Positions 1 to 9,622 of a stretch of 64,000 nucleotides of DNA are shown piece after piece. The first letter of the stretch is position 1; every line of letters starts with the position of its first letter. Source of the DNA: Novosphingobium silvae (GTDB lineage Bacteria; Pseudomonadota; Alphaproteobacteria; Sphingomonadales; Sphingomonadaceae); contig NZ_WVTD01000009.1 of the NCBI RefSeq assembly GCF_009856825.1, positions 101,510 to 165,509 on the forward strand. The letters run 5' to 3'. A program made the position numbers and the translations under genes. A model generated the notes under the pieces. That model was not told the DNA's origin. It did not search any database and saw only the letters and a list, made by a program, of their open reading frames with translations.

Positions 1-564
1 ATCGTCGGCCGACGCATCTTCCGACCACACGGCGTAGCGAAGCCCCAGGAAAACGTTCATCCCCATGATCGCCCATGCATGGGCCTCGCCCAGATCCTCG
101 CGCAGTTCGCCCTTGCGGATACCTTCGGCAAGGCGCTCATGTATGCGGCGCGCCGTGTTGTGGTAGTGCAGGCGAAAGCTTTCGGGATCGACGAACTCCG
201 CCTCGTCGATGATCCGGTAAATCTCCTTGTGCTCGCTGGCGAAGCGCAGGAACCCGGCAAGCGAGGCGCGTTCGGTTTCCAGCGCGGGCACGTCCTGCTG
301 CCGCGCGTTGCGCGCGGCCTCGCGCACCTTGCTGCTGAGATCGTCCACCAGCGCGCGGAAGATCTCGTCCTTCGAATCGAAGTAGGTGTAGAAGCTGCCG
401 AGCGCCGTGCCCGCTCGCCGCGTGATCGCGGTTATGGAGGCTTCGTGGAAGCCTTTCTCGCCGAACTCGAGCGCGGCTGCGTCGAGCAGCTTGCGCAGCG
501 TGCGCCGCCCGCGCTCCGTGCGCGGGGCCTTCGGGGGCAGGGCGCCCGACGGCGTATCTGACAT
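1..564 (-). CDS. TetR/AcrR family transcriptional regulator (3' end outside window)
   Basis: The frame is open from the ATG at 564 to the window edge, so the C-terminus is missing. The N-terminal ~60 residues form a TetR-type helix-turn-helix: a helix like LLDAAALEFGEKGF, then TAITRRAGTALGSFYTYFDSKDEIF, the classic recognition-helix and YxYFxSK signature. The rest is a helical ligand-binding domain that cannot be assigned. It diverges from the TonB receptor at 693, and a 20-bp palindrome lies between them (626-645). The likely role is ligand-relieved repression of the receptor-hydrolase-MFS operon. Family call is secure; ligand unknown. Confidence 0.9.
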   Translation of the reverse strand, partial: MSDTPSGALPPKAPRTERGRRTLRKLLDAAALEFGEKGFHEASITAITRRAGTALGSFYTYFDSKDEIFRALVDDLSSKVREAARNARQQDVPALETERASLAGFLRFASEHKEIYRIIDEAEFVDPESFRLHYHNTARRIHERLAEGIRKGELREDLGEAHAWAIMGMNVFLGLRYAVWSEDASADD

Positions 565-625
565 GGGCCGATCTGTTGTCACGCGGGCACAGCTAGACTC
601 CCTCGGCGTCCTTGGCAACTTTGCA

Positions 626-645
626 AGTTGAAACATGGTTCAACT
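626..645. promoter_or_regulatory. Candidate TetR operator overlapping the TonB-receptor promoter
   Basis: Arms AGTTGAA and TTCAACT are perfect inverted repeats around ACATGG, whose core CATG is also palindromic. The site lies between the divergent TetR gene and the TonB receptor. A TTGCAA hexamer (621-626) and TATCAA (645-650) flank it with about 18 bp spacing, so a bound regulator would block that promoter. The operator role is inference from symmetry and position. Confidence 0.6.
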
Positions 646-692
646 ATCAATATGGAAGGTGCCAACAAAAACGGTTCATGGGAGTGTGTACG

Positions 693-3104
693 ATGCGTAA
701 GGCGCGATTCCTCGCGATTTCCTCGAGTGTACTGGCCCTGTGCGGCGGTCATGGCCTGATGGCACCCGCGCTGGCGCAGGAGGCGGCCGGCTCCGCAACG
801 GCGGGGACGGGTGGCACGGCGACAGGCATGGCCGCTTCCGACGCCAGCGGGGGTGACATCATCGTCACCGCCCGCCGCCGCGAGGAGCGCCTTGTCGACG
901 TACCCATCGCGGTGACCAGCTTCAGCGCCGACCAGCTGGAAAAGTCAGGCGCGATCGACGTCACCGAAATCGCGCAGATCGCGCCCAACGTCACGCTGGA
1001 GCCTTCGCGCGGGACCAACTCCACCCTTTCGGCCTTCATTCGCGGCGTGGGCCAGCAGGACCCGGTATCGGGGTTCGAGCAGGGCGTGGGCATCTACCTG
1101 GACGATGTCTACCTCAACCGCCCGCAAGCCGCCGTGCTCGACATCTACGACGTCGAACGGATCGAGGTGTTGCGCGGCCCCCAGGGTACTCTCTACGGGC
1201 GCAACACCATCGGCGGCGCGGTGAAGTACGTGACGAAGCAGTTGCCGCAGGACTTCTCGCTGAGAGTGAAGGGCACTTACGGAACATACGACCAGGCTGA
1301 CCTGATCGTCACCGCTTCGGCGCCGCTCAGCGACCTCGTCCGGGTGGGCGGATCGGTCGCCCGGCTTTCGCGCGGGGGTTTCGGCACGAACCTGACGACG
1401 GGCGAGGACAACTACAACAAGGACATCTGGGCCGGGCGCGCCAGCCTAGACATCGGCGGCTACGGCGAGCCGGTGCTGATCCGGATCTCGGGCGACTACA
1501 CCAAGGACAAGTCCAACGCGCGCGGCGGTCATAGACTGATCCCGGGTTACGCTTCGGGAGCGCCGGTCCTTGACGATCCCTATGACACCCGCGGCGGCCT
1601 GAGCGATCCGAGGCAGGAGGTGGAGGCGTATGGGCTTGCGATCAATGCCAGCGCGGAGTTGACCGATCGCCTCACGTTCCGGTCCATCAGTGCGTGGCGC
1701 AAGGACGACAGCGCCTCGCCCATCGACTTCGACGCCCTTCCGGCGGTGGACGTCGATGTCCCGGCCTACTACCGCAACGAGCAGGTCAGCCAGGAATTCC
1801 AGCTCCTGTACGACGATGGCGGCATGGTGCAGGGCATGATCGGCGGCTACTATCTGGGCGCGAAGGCCGACACCCAGTTCGACACCCGCATCTTCACCGC
1901 CGTGAACGGTTTGACGGCTTTCACGCAGGCCGATGTCGATACCGAGACTTTCGCCGTCTTCGGCGACTTCACCTTCGACTTTACCGAGCAGTGGAGCCTT
2001 TCGGTGGGCGGCCGCTATACCTGGGACGAGCGAAAGGCGCGCATTCTGCGGCAGAACTATCTGGGCGGCGGTTCGCCCGTCTTCGGCGGGGCGGGCCTTG
2101 CGCTCGGCGCTCCCAGCACGGATTTCTCCGGCAGGGCCAAGTTCGAGAAATTCACCCCCCGGGCCTCGGTCAGCTTCAAGCCGACGCCGGACCACAATAT
2201 CTACGCAAGCTACAGCCAGGGCTTCAAGGGCGGCGGCTTCGACCCGCGGGGCGTTGGCATCAACGCGCCCGCCGCCACGCCGGGCGCCCCCACCGACACT
2301 GAGATTTCCGATTACCTCAGCTTCGAGCCGGAGACGGTCGACAGCTATGAGATCGGCTACAAGGGCAACCTGTTCGGCGGCGCGCTCTATATCGCGGCGG
2401 CAGCCTTCTACATGGACTATAAGGACGTGCAGATCCCGGGCTCTGCCGGGTGCACCGTGGGCGGGCTGCCGACGTTCTGCGGCATCATCACGAATGCAGG
2501 CAAGGCACGCTTCAAGGGCGTGGAACTGGAAGCCAGCGCACGGCTCGCGCAGGACATGATGGCGGCCGGCGACCGGCTCAGCCTCTCCGGCTCCCTCGGC
2601 TACATCGATGCCGAGTACCGCGAATACATCGCCAACATCGCGCCCAACCCGGCACTGCCCACCGTCACCGAGCCCACCGACGTGGCCGATTTCAGGAAGG
2701 TGCAGAACACGCCCAAGTGGACCGGCAGCGCCACGATGGCCTATTCGGCGCCGATCGGCGAAGGCGACATCAACTTCAGCACCACCTTCTCCTACCGGGG
2801 CAAGACCTACCAGTTCGAGATCCCCAACCCCTACCTCGACCAGGACGGTTACGGGCTGTTCGACGCAAGCCTCGTCTACACCGCGCCCGGCGGGCGCTGG
2901 AGCCTGGGCGTTCACGGGAAGAACCTGTTCGACAAGCGGTACAAGACCTCCGGCTACACGTTCCTGCGCGCCGACCCGGTCACGGGCGAGCTGGCGACAT
3001 TGCCCAACGGCCAGTTCATCCCCACGCTTGGCACCGAAGGCACGCTGACCACGTTCTACGGTAACCCGAGGCAGGTCTTCGCCACCGCCACGCTGGAGTT
3101 CTGA
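693..3104 (+). CDS. TonB-dependent outer-membrane receptor
   Basis: An 803-residue receptor. A signal peptide ends near residue 28 (ALA|Q). A TonB box (DIIVTA, residues 55-60) follows, then the plug domain (VERIEVLRGPQGTLYGRNTIGGAVKY region) and a C-terminal beta-barrel ending in an aromatic residue (ATLEF). The ATG at 693 is preferred over upstream in-frame starts because GGAG at 681-684 is correctly spaced and the signal peptide starts there. It is followed closely by a hydrolase and an MFS carrier in the same direction, suggesting one uptake-degradation operon under the divergent TetR protein. It would import a ligand across the outer membrane using ExbB-ExbD-TonB. The ligand cannot be read from sequence. 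Confidence 0.95.
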   Translation: MRKARFLAISSSVLALCGGHGLMAPALAQEAAGSATAGTGGTATGMAASDASGGDIIVTARRREERLVDVPIAVTSFSADQLEKSGAIDVTEIAQIAPNVTLEPSRGTNSTLSAFIRGVGQQDPVSGFEQGVGIYLDDVYLNRPQAAVLDIYDVERIEVLRGPQGTLYGRNTIGGAVKYVTKQLPQDFSLRVKGTYGTYDQADLIVTASAPLSDLVRVGGSVARLSRGGFGTNLTTGEDNYNKDIWAGRASLDIGGYGEPVLIRISGDYTKDKSNARGGHRLIPGYASGAPVLDDPYDTRGGLSDPRQEVEAYGLAINASAELTDRLTFRSISAWRKDDSASPIDFDALPAVDVDVPAYYRNEQVSQEFQLLYDDGGMVQGMIGGYYLGAKADTQFDTRIFTAVNGLTAFTQADVDTETFAVFGDFTFDFTEQWSLSVGGRYTWDERKARILRQNYLGGGSPVFGGAGLALGAPSTDFSGRAKFEKFTPRASVSFKPTPDHNIYASYSQGFKGGGFDPRGVGINAPAATPGAPTDTEISDYLSFEPETVDSYEIGYKGNLFGGALYIAAAAFYMDYKDVQIPGSAGCTVGGLPTFCGIITNAGKARFKGVELEASARLAQDMMAAGDRLSLSGSLGYIDAEYREYIANIAPNPALPTVTEPTDVADFRKVQNTPKWTGSATMAYSAPIGEGDINFSTTFSYRGKTYQFEIPNPYLDQDGYGLFDASLVYTAPGGRWSLGVHGKNLFDKRYKTSGYTFLRADPVTGELATLPNGQFIPTLGTEGTLTTFYGNPRQVFATATLEF

Positions 3105-3142
3105 GCAAGGCTCCAGGGGTTCAGGAAAGGATAGGAGCAGCC

Positions 3143-4012
3143 ATGGACTACCGCGTCCACCGTTACCGCAGCGCCTGCGGTCGGCTCGACCTTGCCGCGC
3201 GCGACTACCCGGCGCGCGATGCAGGGGCGCCGGTGCTGCTGATGATGCACGGCCTCACGCGGAACAGCGCCGATTTCGAACCGCTAGCAGAGCGCCTGCA
3301 GGGGCGATACAGGATGATCGTGCCCGACCAGCGCGGGCGCGGTCTCTCGCAGTGGGACGACGACCCGGCGCAGTACCGCCCGGACGTCTACGCGAACGAC
3401 ATGCTGGCTCTGCTTGACGATCTGGGCGTTACCCGCGCCGGGCTGGTGGGGACCTCGATGGGTGGGCTGATGGCCATGGTAATGCACGCCCTGCGTCCCG
3501 CTCTTGCCCAGGCGATGGTCTTCAACGACATCGGTCCCGTGCTCGAACCCGAAGGGCTCGCCCGGATTCAGGGCTATGTCGGGCCGGCGGATGCAATGGC
3601 GGACTGGGCCGAGGCGGCAGCCCGTGCCCGGTCCATCAACGCCTCGGCGTTCCCGGACTATGGCGAGGCGGAGTGGGGCGCCTTCGCCCGGCGCATCGCG
3701 CTCGAGAATGCGGACGGCACGGTCTCCTTCGCCTACGACCCGGCGATTGCGAGAGGCGTGTCGGGAGAAGCGCCGACCACCGTTCCGCCCGATCTGTGGC
3801 CCTTGTGGGACCTGCTCGATGCAGTGCCGGTGCTGGTGGTGCGGGGCAGCCTCTCCGACCTGCTTGGCGCTGCCACCGTCGAAGAGATGGCGCAGCGTCA
3901 TGCCGGGGTCTATGTCAGCATCGAAGTCCCCCGGGTCGGCCATGCGCCCATGCTGGACGAGCCGGTCGCCCTCGCGGCGGTAGAGGCTTTCCTGGCGGAG
4001 CATGTCAGGTGA
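3143..4012 (+). CDS. Alpha/beta-fold hydrolase
   Basis: A 289-residue alpha/beta hydrolase. The oxyanion-hole HG motif is at residues 36-37 (MMHGLTR). The nucleophile elbow GTSMGG is at 103-108, with Ser105 as nucleophile. The C-terminal catalytic His lies in VGHAPMLDEP. AGGAAAGGATAGGAG upstream of the ATG supports the start. No signal peptide is visible, so it probably acts in the cytoplasm, hydrolysing an ester, lactone or C-C bond in the compound imported by its neighbours. Substrate is not predictable. Confidence 0.9.
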   Translation: MDYRVHRYRSACGRLDLAARDYPARDAGAPVLLMMHGLTRNSADFEPLAERLQGRYRMIVPDQRGRGLSQWDDDPAQYRPDVYANDMLALLDDLGVTRAGLVGTSMGGLMAMVMHALRPALAQAMVFNDIGPVLEPEGLARIQGYVGPADAMADWAEAAARARSINASAFPDYGEAEWGAFARRIALENADGTVSFAYDPAIARGVSGEAPTTVPPDLWPLWDLLDAVPVLVVRGSLSDLLGAATVEEMAQRHAGVYVSIEVPRVGHAPMLDEPVALAAVEAFLAEHVR

Positions 4013-4078
4013 GATTGGAACGACCTGCCGAGGCAGGGCCGTCGAAGCCGGGAATGGCCGGCAGGAAAAGGGTAATCC

Positions 4079-5368
4079 GTGCAACAGACCGCAACTGACC
4101 AGGCGATCGCACCCGGTGCGGCGAAGCCAGGCGCCTCTCCCAACCTGGTGCTGGGGATGCTGCTGCTCGTCTACATCTTCAACTTCGTGGATCGCCAGAT
4201 CCTTTCCATCCTGGCTGCACCGATCCAGGCGGACCTTGGGCTGGACGATGCGCAACTGGGTCTGCTGGGAGGGCTTGCCTTCGCCATCCTCTACTCGACG
4301 CTGGCAGTGCCGCTGGCCTGGCTGGCAGACCGGACAAGCCGGTCATGGGTGATCACGGGCTCGCTCGTCGTGTGGAGCCTGTTCACCTCTGCCTGCGCGC
4401 TGGCACAGGGCTTCTGGCACATCTTCCTCGCGCGTGTCGGCGTCGGCGTGGGGGAGGCCGGCGGCGTGGCGCCAAGCTATGCCGTGATCGGAGAGCACTT
4501 TCCAAGCCACCGCCGCGCCTTTGCCCTCTCCGTTTACTCGCTGGGGATTCCGCTGGGGTCGGCCGCGGGCGTACTCGCCGGCGGCTATGTCGCGCAGATG
4601 GTGGACTGGCGCACGGCCTTCCTCGTTGTGGGTCTTTCGGGCATCGTCCTCGCGCCGCTCTTCAAGCTTGTCGTGCGCGACAGGGCACCGGCGGTTCGCC
4701 CGGCCGAGGTTCCCGCCATCGCCTTCGGCATGGTCGCCCGCACGCTCGCCCGCAAGCGCGCCTTCTGGCTGCTGAGCTTCGGCGCCTCTTCCAGCTCCAT
4801 GCTGGGGTATGGCCTCATGTTCTGGCTGCCCAGCCTCCTCCAGCGTAGCTTCGGGCTCGATCTGGTCCATACCTCGTGGTTCATCGGGGCGGTGCTGCTG
4901 CTCGGCGGCTGCGCGGGCGTGCTGCTGGGCGGCATCCTGGCCGATCGGCTGGGGAGGGCGGACCGCGCATGGTACGGCCGCGTTCCGGCGATCGCCTTCG
5001 TCTGTGCCGTCCCCCTCTTCGCGGGCGGCATATGGACCTCGAGCGTCCCGCTGGCCTTCATGCTGTTCCTCGTGCCGCAGGCGCTGGCCTACTTCTGGCT
5101 GGGCCCGGTGACGAGCGCGGTGCAGCATCTTGTCGAACCGCCAGCGCGGGCGACGGCATCGGCGCTGTTCCTGCTCATCAACAATCTCATCGGCCTTGGC
5201 GGTGGGATATATGCCCTCGGCGCCGTCTCGAAAGCGCTGGCGCCGGTGTGGGGCTCGCAGTCGCTGCGTTACTCGATGCTGATGGGCTTGGCGCTGTACC
5301 TTGTAGCGGCCGCGCTGATGACGCTTGCCGGGCCGGCTCTGCGCAAGGAGTGGGTGGCGGAGAAGTAA
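4079..5368 (+). CDS. Major facilitator superfamily transporter
   Basis: A 429-residue, ~12-helix integral membrane protein beginning with GTG, preceded by AGGAAAAGG. The segment NFVDRQILSIL near the N-terminus and the LADRTSRSWV loop between helices 2 and 3 match MFS carriers of the spinster/anion-symporter type that often sit beside TonB receptors in sphingomonads. Third gene of the receptor-hydrolase-carrier row. It would move the periplasmic ligand, or an export product, across the inner membrane. Direction and substrate are unknown. Confidence 0.92.
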   Translation: MQQTATDQAIAPGAAKPGASPNLVLGMLLLVYIFNFVDRQILSILAAPIQADLGLDDAQLGLLGGLAFAILYSTLAVPLAWLADRTSRSWVITGSLVVWSLFTSACALAQGFWHIFLARVGVGVGEAGGVAPSYAVIGEHFPSHRRAFALSVYSLGIPLGSAAGVLAGGYVAQMVDWRTAFLVVGLSGIVLAPLFKLVVRDRAPAVRPAEVPAIAFGMVARTLARKRAFWLLSFGASSSSMLGYGLMFWLPSLLQRSFGLDLVHTSWFIGAVLLLGGCAGVLLGGILADRLGRADRAWYGRVPAIAFVCAVPLFAGGIWTSSVPLAFMLFLVPQALAYFWLGPVTSAVQHLVEPPARATASALFLLINNLIGLGGGIYALGAVSKALAPVWGSQSLRYSMLMGLALYLVAAALMTLAGPALRKEWVAEK

Positions 5369-5473
5369 GGAGATACAATCCGTCCCCCGCGCGATTTCCC
5401 GCCGGAGGCAACCCTGCGGCCGCCGGGGTGTTGGGTCAGGCATCTACCCCAAACCTTCAGCGGAGCACAGGCA

Positions 5474-5677
5474 TTGGACAGCGATAACCCACAGCGCGCC
5501 CGTCAGGCGCCAGGGGGACACGAAACCGCCCCGCCCAAGAACCTGCCCAAGTTGGCGATTGCCGCGCTGGTGATGTTCATCGTCGCTATCGGCATCGTCT
5601 GGGTGGCCAGCGATATCCTTCAGCGCCCAGGTCAGGATCCAGGCGCGCAGGAGGCTCGCAAGGCTCCCGCAGATTGA
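5474..5677 (+). CDS. Small single-pass membrane protein
   Basis: A 67-residue protein starting at TTG, with GGAG (5462-5465) eight bases upstream. A polar, proline-rich N-terminus precedes one transmembrane helix (about residues 27-46: LAIAALVMFIVAIGIVWVAS) and a short charged tail. No family recognised. It sits between the MFS gene and tRNA-Thr, outside the integrated element. Confidence 0.65.
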   Translation: MDSDNPQRARQAPGGHETAPPKNLPKLAIAALVMFIVAIGIVWVASDILQRPGQDPGAQEARKAPAD

Positions 5678-5696
5678 CGCACGACGGGCAGAACGG

Positions 5697-5777
<81 letters not shown>

Positions 5778-6161
5778 ATAAAAGGCGGGCGTTTCCGCGT
5801 AATACGCCTATGTCGGAGAAGGTCGCTCGTCAAGCGTGAGCGGAACAAAGCGGCAAGGTTCGGCACACCGGGGCACAGTCGTGTCACAAACTTTGGCACA
5901 GGAGCGGGCATCCTTGCCGCTATCGACAAGGCCGCCGGAACGAAGTCTCACGCGCAGCGCCTTCCTGGCTCAGGCCGCGCTCAACGAGATCAGTGGGGAC
6001 ACTGATAGAACGAGGCGCGGTGGCGGCTCAGCCGACGTCACTCCGCTTGTTGCCGGAGCGGTCCATGGGATTGGCCAAAGGTGCTGGCGTGCAACTCCTC
6101 TCGAGAACATATATGGAACAGATAAAATTCCTGTCATCGATTCGCATCAAGGAAATCATCA
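5778..6161. promoter_or_regulatory. Element-derived leader and probable new promoter for tRNA-Thr; otherwise no gene seen
   Basis: This 384-bp stretch has no convincing gene; a 187-codon plus-strand frame here lacks a ribosome site and overlaps the next real gene. On the minus strand TTGACG (5833-5828) is followed 16 bases later by the weak -10 ATAGGC, placing a start about 25 bases before tRNA-Thr. Since integration moved the original upstream region to 30483 onward, the tRNA must now use a promoter from the element. Promoter boundaries are tentative. Confidence 0.4.
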
Positions 6162-6752
6162 ATGGTCGGTTCGGAAAACGCCGCCAATCGCGATGACCAG
6201 CGTCGGGAGATCGGCCGAATTGCGGCGGGTGGCGGTGCCTGGCAAGACATCCCCCAGCCAACGGATTACCGGGCCTTCAAGCCTGTTCCAACGGATTCTT
6301 GGCTTGCCAGTGATGGGCGCACGAAGACTGCTCACGGCAGCACATCGTTTGGTCGATGGCTGCTGGAACAGACGGAACAGACGGAACGGGGCGGCTTGAT
6401 CGGCGATCTTGCCAAGGCCGCAAAAGCCGACCGTGGCTTCCCGGTCGGTGGCGACCCTGAAGCGGTGCGTAAGAGGCTGAACTCGCTAGGTGCTGACCCC
6501 GACATGCACGAGGCGCTGGACGACGCCGAGCAGGGCGCGGAACGGATGGGCGAGCTTCTGACGATGGCCGCGCGCTACAGGATCGCGGTCTTCGGCCAGC
6601 CCCGTTCGCCATGGCGCGCCAGCATCGACGAGGCCATGGCGGATGCGATCGAACTGAATCTGGCCTCTTGGGACGAGAGCGAGCGTGAGTGGTTCCTCGC
6701 GGTGCCGGTCGACTTAGTCAGAAAAGCGAAGTTGGCGAGGGCGGCAGCTTAA
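6162..6752 (+). CDS. YozE SAM-like domain protein, function unknown
   Basis: A 196-residue protein with AAGGA (6149-6153) well placed before the ATG. Residues ~60-115 (SFGRWLLEQT ... GLIGDLAKAAKADRGFP ... EAVRKRLNSLGAD) resemble the YozE SAM-like fold found in short phage and bacterial proteins. The C-terminal ~80 residues are helical and charged. First gene inside the left end of the element, reading toward the glycan cargo. Function is not known. Confidence 0.7.
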   Translation: MVGSENAANRDDQRREIGRIAAGGGAWQDIPQPTDYRAFKPVPTDSWLASDGRTKTAHGSTSFGRWLLEQTEQTERGGLIGDLAKAAKADRGFPVGGDPEAVRKRLNSLGADPDMHEALDDAEQGAERMGELLTMAARYRIAVFGQPRSPWRASIDEAMADAIELNLASWDESEREWFLAVPVDLVRKAKLARAAA

Positions 6753-6913
6753 GGCTCTCCTTCTCTGCAAGAGCCAACGAACGAGTCAAAGATTGACGAT
6801 CTGCCATTGGGCTTAGGATTTTTCAATAGGTGCTTTGGCGCCGCTAGGGCCCTGGAACTTGCCCCACATCGGGCAAGCCCCTAACAGGAGAGTGTTGCAA
6901 CGAAGGTTTAACG

Positions 6914-8260
6914 ATGACCAGCATGCGTTTCCTCCATCCGGCTGCGCCTGCGGCTGGGCGAGTACCCAGGCCGCTGCCAAAGGTGAGAGTTACTCACTTC
7001 GTGCCGCTAGCAATGTTTTTCGCGCTGGTATGCACTCCCGGTTTTACGAGCGTCGGCCCTGTGAACATGTCAGTTGGGATGTTTCCAATTGTTCTTTACG
7101 GGTACTCGGCAGCAGCGCGCGAAGCTTACAACAGCCTAATGCCTGGCGCGAGGCAGGTCCTAACGTTCATTCTAGGTGTGATTCTTGCTATCTGCGGGTG
7201 GAACTTTGTTACGGCATTCGGCGCTGAGGAGTTCATTCGAGTTTTCCGGCCAATCTACGGACATGCGAGTGGCCTCGCGATCGTCATAGCCATTTTGGCG
7301 CTTTCACGTTCGATGGACGGAGCCAAAAAGGCCCGAGTGATGTGTTTGATCATCATGGCGGTGTCTCTTGGCTCTACGGTCTTGATCGCACCACGTTCGT
7401 ACAACGATCGCTACCCAGGCTTTTTCAAGCACCCCAATCAGCTTGGCCTCATCGCAGCCATGGCAACTCTATACTTTTTTTGTGAGATGATGTCTGCTCG
7501 CGGCCGTCAACGCCTTTGGCTTGCCTTGGGCCTTGTCCTGTCCGCGTATGCAATGCTGTTGAGCGGATCCAAAACCAACCTTCTTATCGTCGCCGCACTT
7601 TGCGTCTGCTCTGTCCCCCTCCTCGCTTTTCAACGTTTGAACATACGAGCTGCCCTGAATGAAACGTACCGTAACCTGATCGTCGCAGGCGGGATGCTTT
7701 TTATTGGGGGCATGGCACTATCGCTAACGAGCGAGCGAGCCTTCAATGTTCTTAGTACCCTCCTTTCCGGGGAGCAAGAAGTCGAACAATATCATTCGAT
7801 TAACTCTCGCGACCATCTTTGGGAGGAGTCTTGGCAACAAGGAACGGCTCACCCGCTGACCGGCGTAGGCTCCGGCCAGCTTATGCTCGATGGCACGGAG
7901 CATTCGCATAACGTTCTCTTAGACGCTCTTCGCACGACAGGCTTCCCAGGATTAGGCCTCACTCTTCTTTTTATCTTCGCAATTTTGTTCTATGCTTTAG
8001 GTGCATATAAGGCCGCGAGAGCGCTTCAGCGACAATCAGGCTCCAGGCAATTCGTCTCGGAGGTGAGGGGCTCGCTCGTAGGCTCCCTGCTAGCGCTCAT
8101 GTCGTACATCCTTGCCAACCAGATGAGCGACTCTTTCGGCCCCACAACGATACCCTTTTTCTACATGTACTTGGGTTTCTCGCTCACGTTCTTTTTGCCT
8201 GCTGAGCCCGGAACCAGCTTCGTGCGAGCATGTCGATCTGACACGCTGCCGCAGCGATAA
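6914..8260 (+). CDS. O-antigen ligase/polymerase family membrane protein
   Basis: A 448-residue multi-spanning protein with about 10-12 hydrophobic segments. Hallmarks of the Wzy_C/WaaL family are visible: FKHPNQLG in the middle and a large periplasmic loop with HSHN (His330, His332) followed by LLDALRTTGFPGL. Such enzymes join or polymerise undecaprenyl-linked glycans at the periplasmic face of the inner membrane. It opens a low-GC block of glycan genes in the element, suggesting surface modification by the prophage. Ligase and polymerase cannot be told apart from sequence. The start is uncertain, with no strong ribosome site. Confidence 0.85.
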   Translation: MTSMRFLHPAAPAAGRVPRPLPKVRVTHFVPLAMFFALVCTPGFTSVGPVNMSVGMFPIVLYGYSAAAREAYNSLMPGARQVLTFILGVILAICGWNFVTAFGAEEFIRVFRPIYGHASGLAIVIAILALSRSMDGAKKARVMCLIIMAVSLGSTVLIAPRSYNDRYPGFFKHPNQLGLIAAMATLYFFCEMMSARGRQRLWLALGLVLSAYAMLLSGSKTNLLIVAALCVCSVPLLAFQRLNIRAALNETYRNLIVAGGMLFIGGMALSLTSERAFNVLSTLLSGEQEVEQYHSINSRDHLWEESWQQGTAHPLTGVGSGQLMLDGTEHSHNVLLDALRTTGFPGLGLTLLFIFAILFYALGAYKAARALQRQSGSRQFVSEVRGSLVGSLLALMSYILANQMSDSFGPTTIPFFYMYLGFSLTFFLPAEPGTSFVRACRSDTLPQR

Positions 8261-8341
8261 GGTCCTTTCTCACCCCTGAAGTCGAAGGCTATGCATCACC
8301 ATCTCTGGTCGGCAAGCTGAAAACTGGCAAAGGAAGCTTTC

Positions 8342-9520
8342 GTGATAACTCCTCTGACCACCATCTCCGCCAGCTACCTAGACTTGCTAGCAGTCTGGCG
8401 CCGGCAAATCCAAAGCGTCGTGGATGACCGTGCTCAAGTGGTTTGCATGGATGAAGGCTCCTTTCATGAGTTGAAGGATGAGCCAGACATAGATGCGTCT
8501 CTCGCGGCAACGTCACTCCTCAACGCGAGCAATCGGCGAGCATTTTGGATCCGTCGTTTATCAGTTCTGCGGTCCGCCTTTGATCTTCAAGGGAGCGTAC
8601 TTCATTCAGATTCGGATGCCTTCTGGCTGAAAAATCCTCTTCACCTTACGTCGAGGGCCGATCTGGTCATTTCAATTGAACACGGACTTCCAAAACATAT
8701 AACCAAGCGCCGTGGCTTTGTAGTATGCTGCGGCTTCTTTTCACTACAGAAGAATAACGCCACAACTGCCTTCGTTGACGCATGGCAAGCGGCGTGCAGC
8801 CGCACTGCAGATGATCAGATATCTATCAACACTCTTATTGACAAATCGATTACCAATTGGGGTTCAACCGAGGTCGAGGGGCAGACATGTCACACAGCCG
8901 TGGCTGACTTCGGCAAAGGTCCCTTCAGAATTCTCGCCCTCAGCAATAATCTGATCACTCGCGAACATGCTTTTGACGTACCATCGTCGAGCTACGTGGC
9001 GCACCCGTTTTTGGAGCGGCGTTTTCACAGCGCTTTCGTTGCACTGTACTCCAAGCTCGTCGTCGATGGAACTCTGCGCGACTTCAAGGTCACGGAAAAT
9101 TTCGCCGGCATGAAACGGAGGGACTGGGCGACATACTGCTGCTATCAGCAACTTGGATCTCAGATCCCAAGGGAGTGCCTTGCTCACGCCGGGTACCTGG
9201 CGACCCTCGCGCAGGATTTCGAAGCTGCAGCTGGGTATTTTGCCCAATTGCAGCACCTTGAGGGGGATGCATTGGTCGATTTGTATGACCTCCAGATTAG
9301 AAGAGGTCAGGAGAAGGATGCGCTGAATACGCTTGGGGAGATAGCAAGATCTAGCAAGCTGTCCGACACCCAGCTAAATAAGATTATCAGGCATATGGCT
9401 CGAAAGCCGCATCCAACAGGATCTGCACTCGTAGCAATCGCTTTGAGACGGTATAGTCGGCCAACCAGGCTATATGAAGGCGTGCGGCGATTGTATCTGC
9501 AAGCGCGTGGCGCACTTTGA
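8342..9520 (+). CDS. Nucleotide-diphospho-sugar transferase-like protein with helical-repeat C-terminus
   Basis: 392 residues from a GTG with AGGA (8331-8334) upstream. The N-terminal ~220 residues look like a GT-A fold: RLSVLRSAFDLQGSVLHSDSDAFWLKNP contains a DSD (DxD) metal/nucleotide motif on a predicted strand end, as in the Nucleotid_trans family. The C-terminal ~130 residues are helical and TPR-like (LAQDFEAAAGYFAQLQHL). Probably adds a sugar to a surface polysaccharide made with neighbouring genes. Donor and acceptor unknown. Confidence 0.65.
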   Translation: MITPLTTISASYLDLLAVWRRQIQSVVDDRAQVVCMDEGSFHELKDEPDIDASLAATSLLNASNRRAFWIRRLSVLRSAFDLQGSVLHSDSDAFWLKNPLHLTSRADLVISIEHGLPKHITKRRGFVVCCGFFSLQKNNATTAFVDAWQAACSRTADDQISINTLIDKSITNWGSTEVEGQTCHTAVADFGKGPFRILALSNNLITREHAFDVPSSSYVAHPFLERRFHSAFVALYSKLVVDGTLRDFKVTENFAGMKRRDWATYCCYQQLGSQIPRECLAHAGYLATLAQDFEAAAGYFAQLQHLEGDALVDLYDLQIRRGQEKDALNTLGEIARSSKLSDTQLNKIIRHMARKPHPTGSALVAIALRRYSRPTRLYEGVRRLYLQARGAL

Positions 9521-9622
9521 TTTTTAATGGTGATGGGGGAGGTGAGCGCCACTCATCAGCCTACGCCTGCCTAGATACACTGTAGGCATGGTTTTCAATA
9601 GCACGAAATGGAAGGACGAACA

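Noticed and set aside
1446..2915. 489-codon minus-strand frame inside the first TonB receptor
   Set aside because: Antisense shadow of a GC-rich gene with clear receptor features on the plus strand; no domain or ribosome site.
5836..6399. 187-codon plus-strand frame at the left end of the element
   Set aside because: No ribosome site, overlaps the well-supported gene at 6162 in another frame, low-complexity product.
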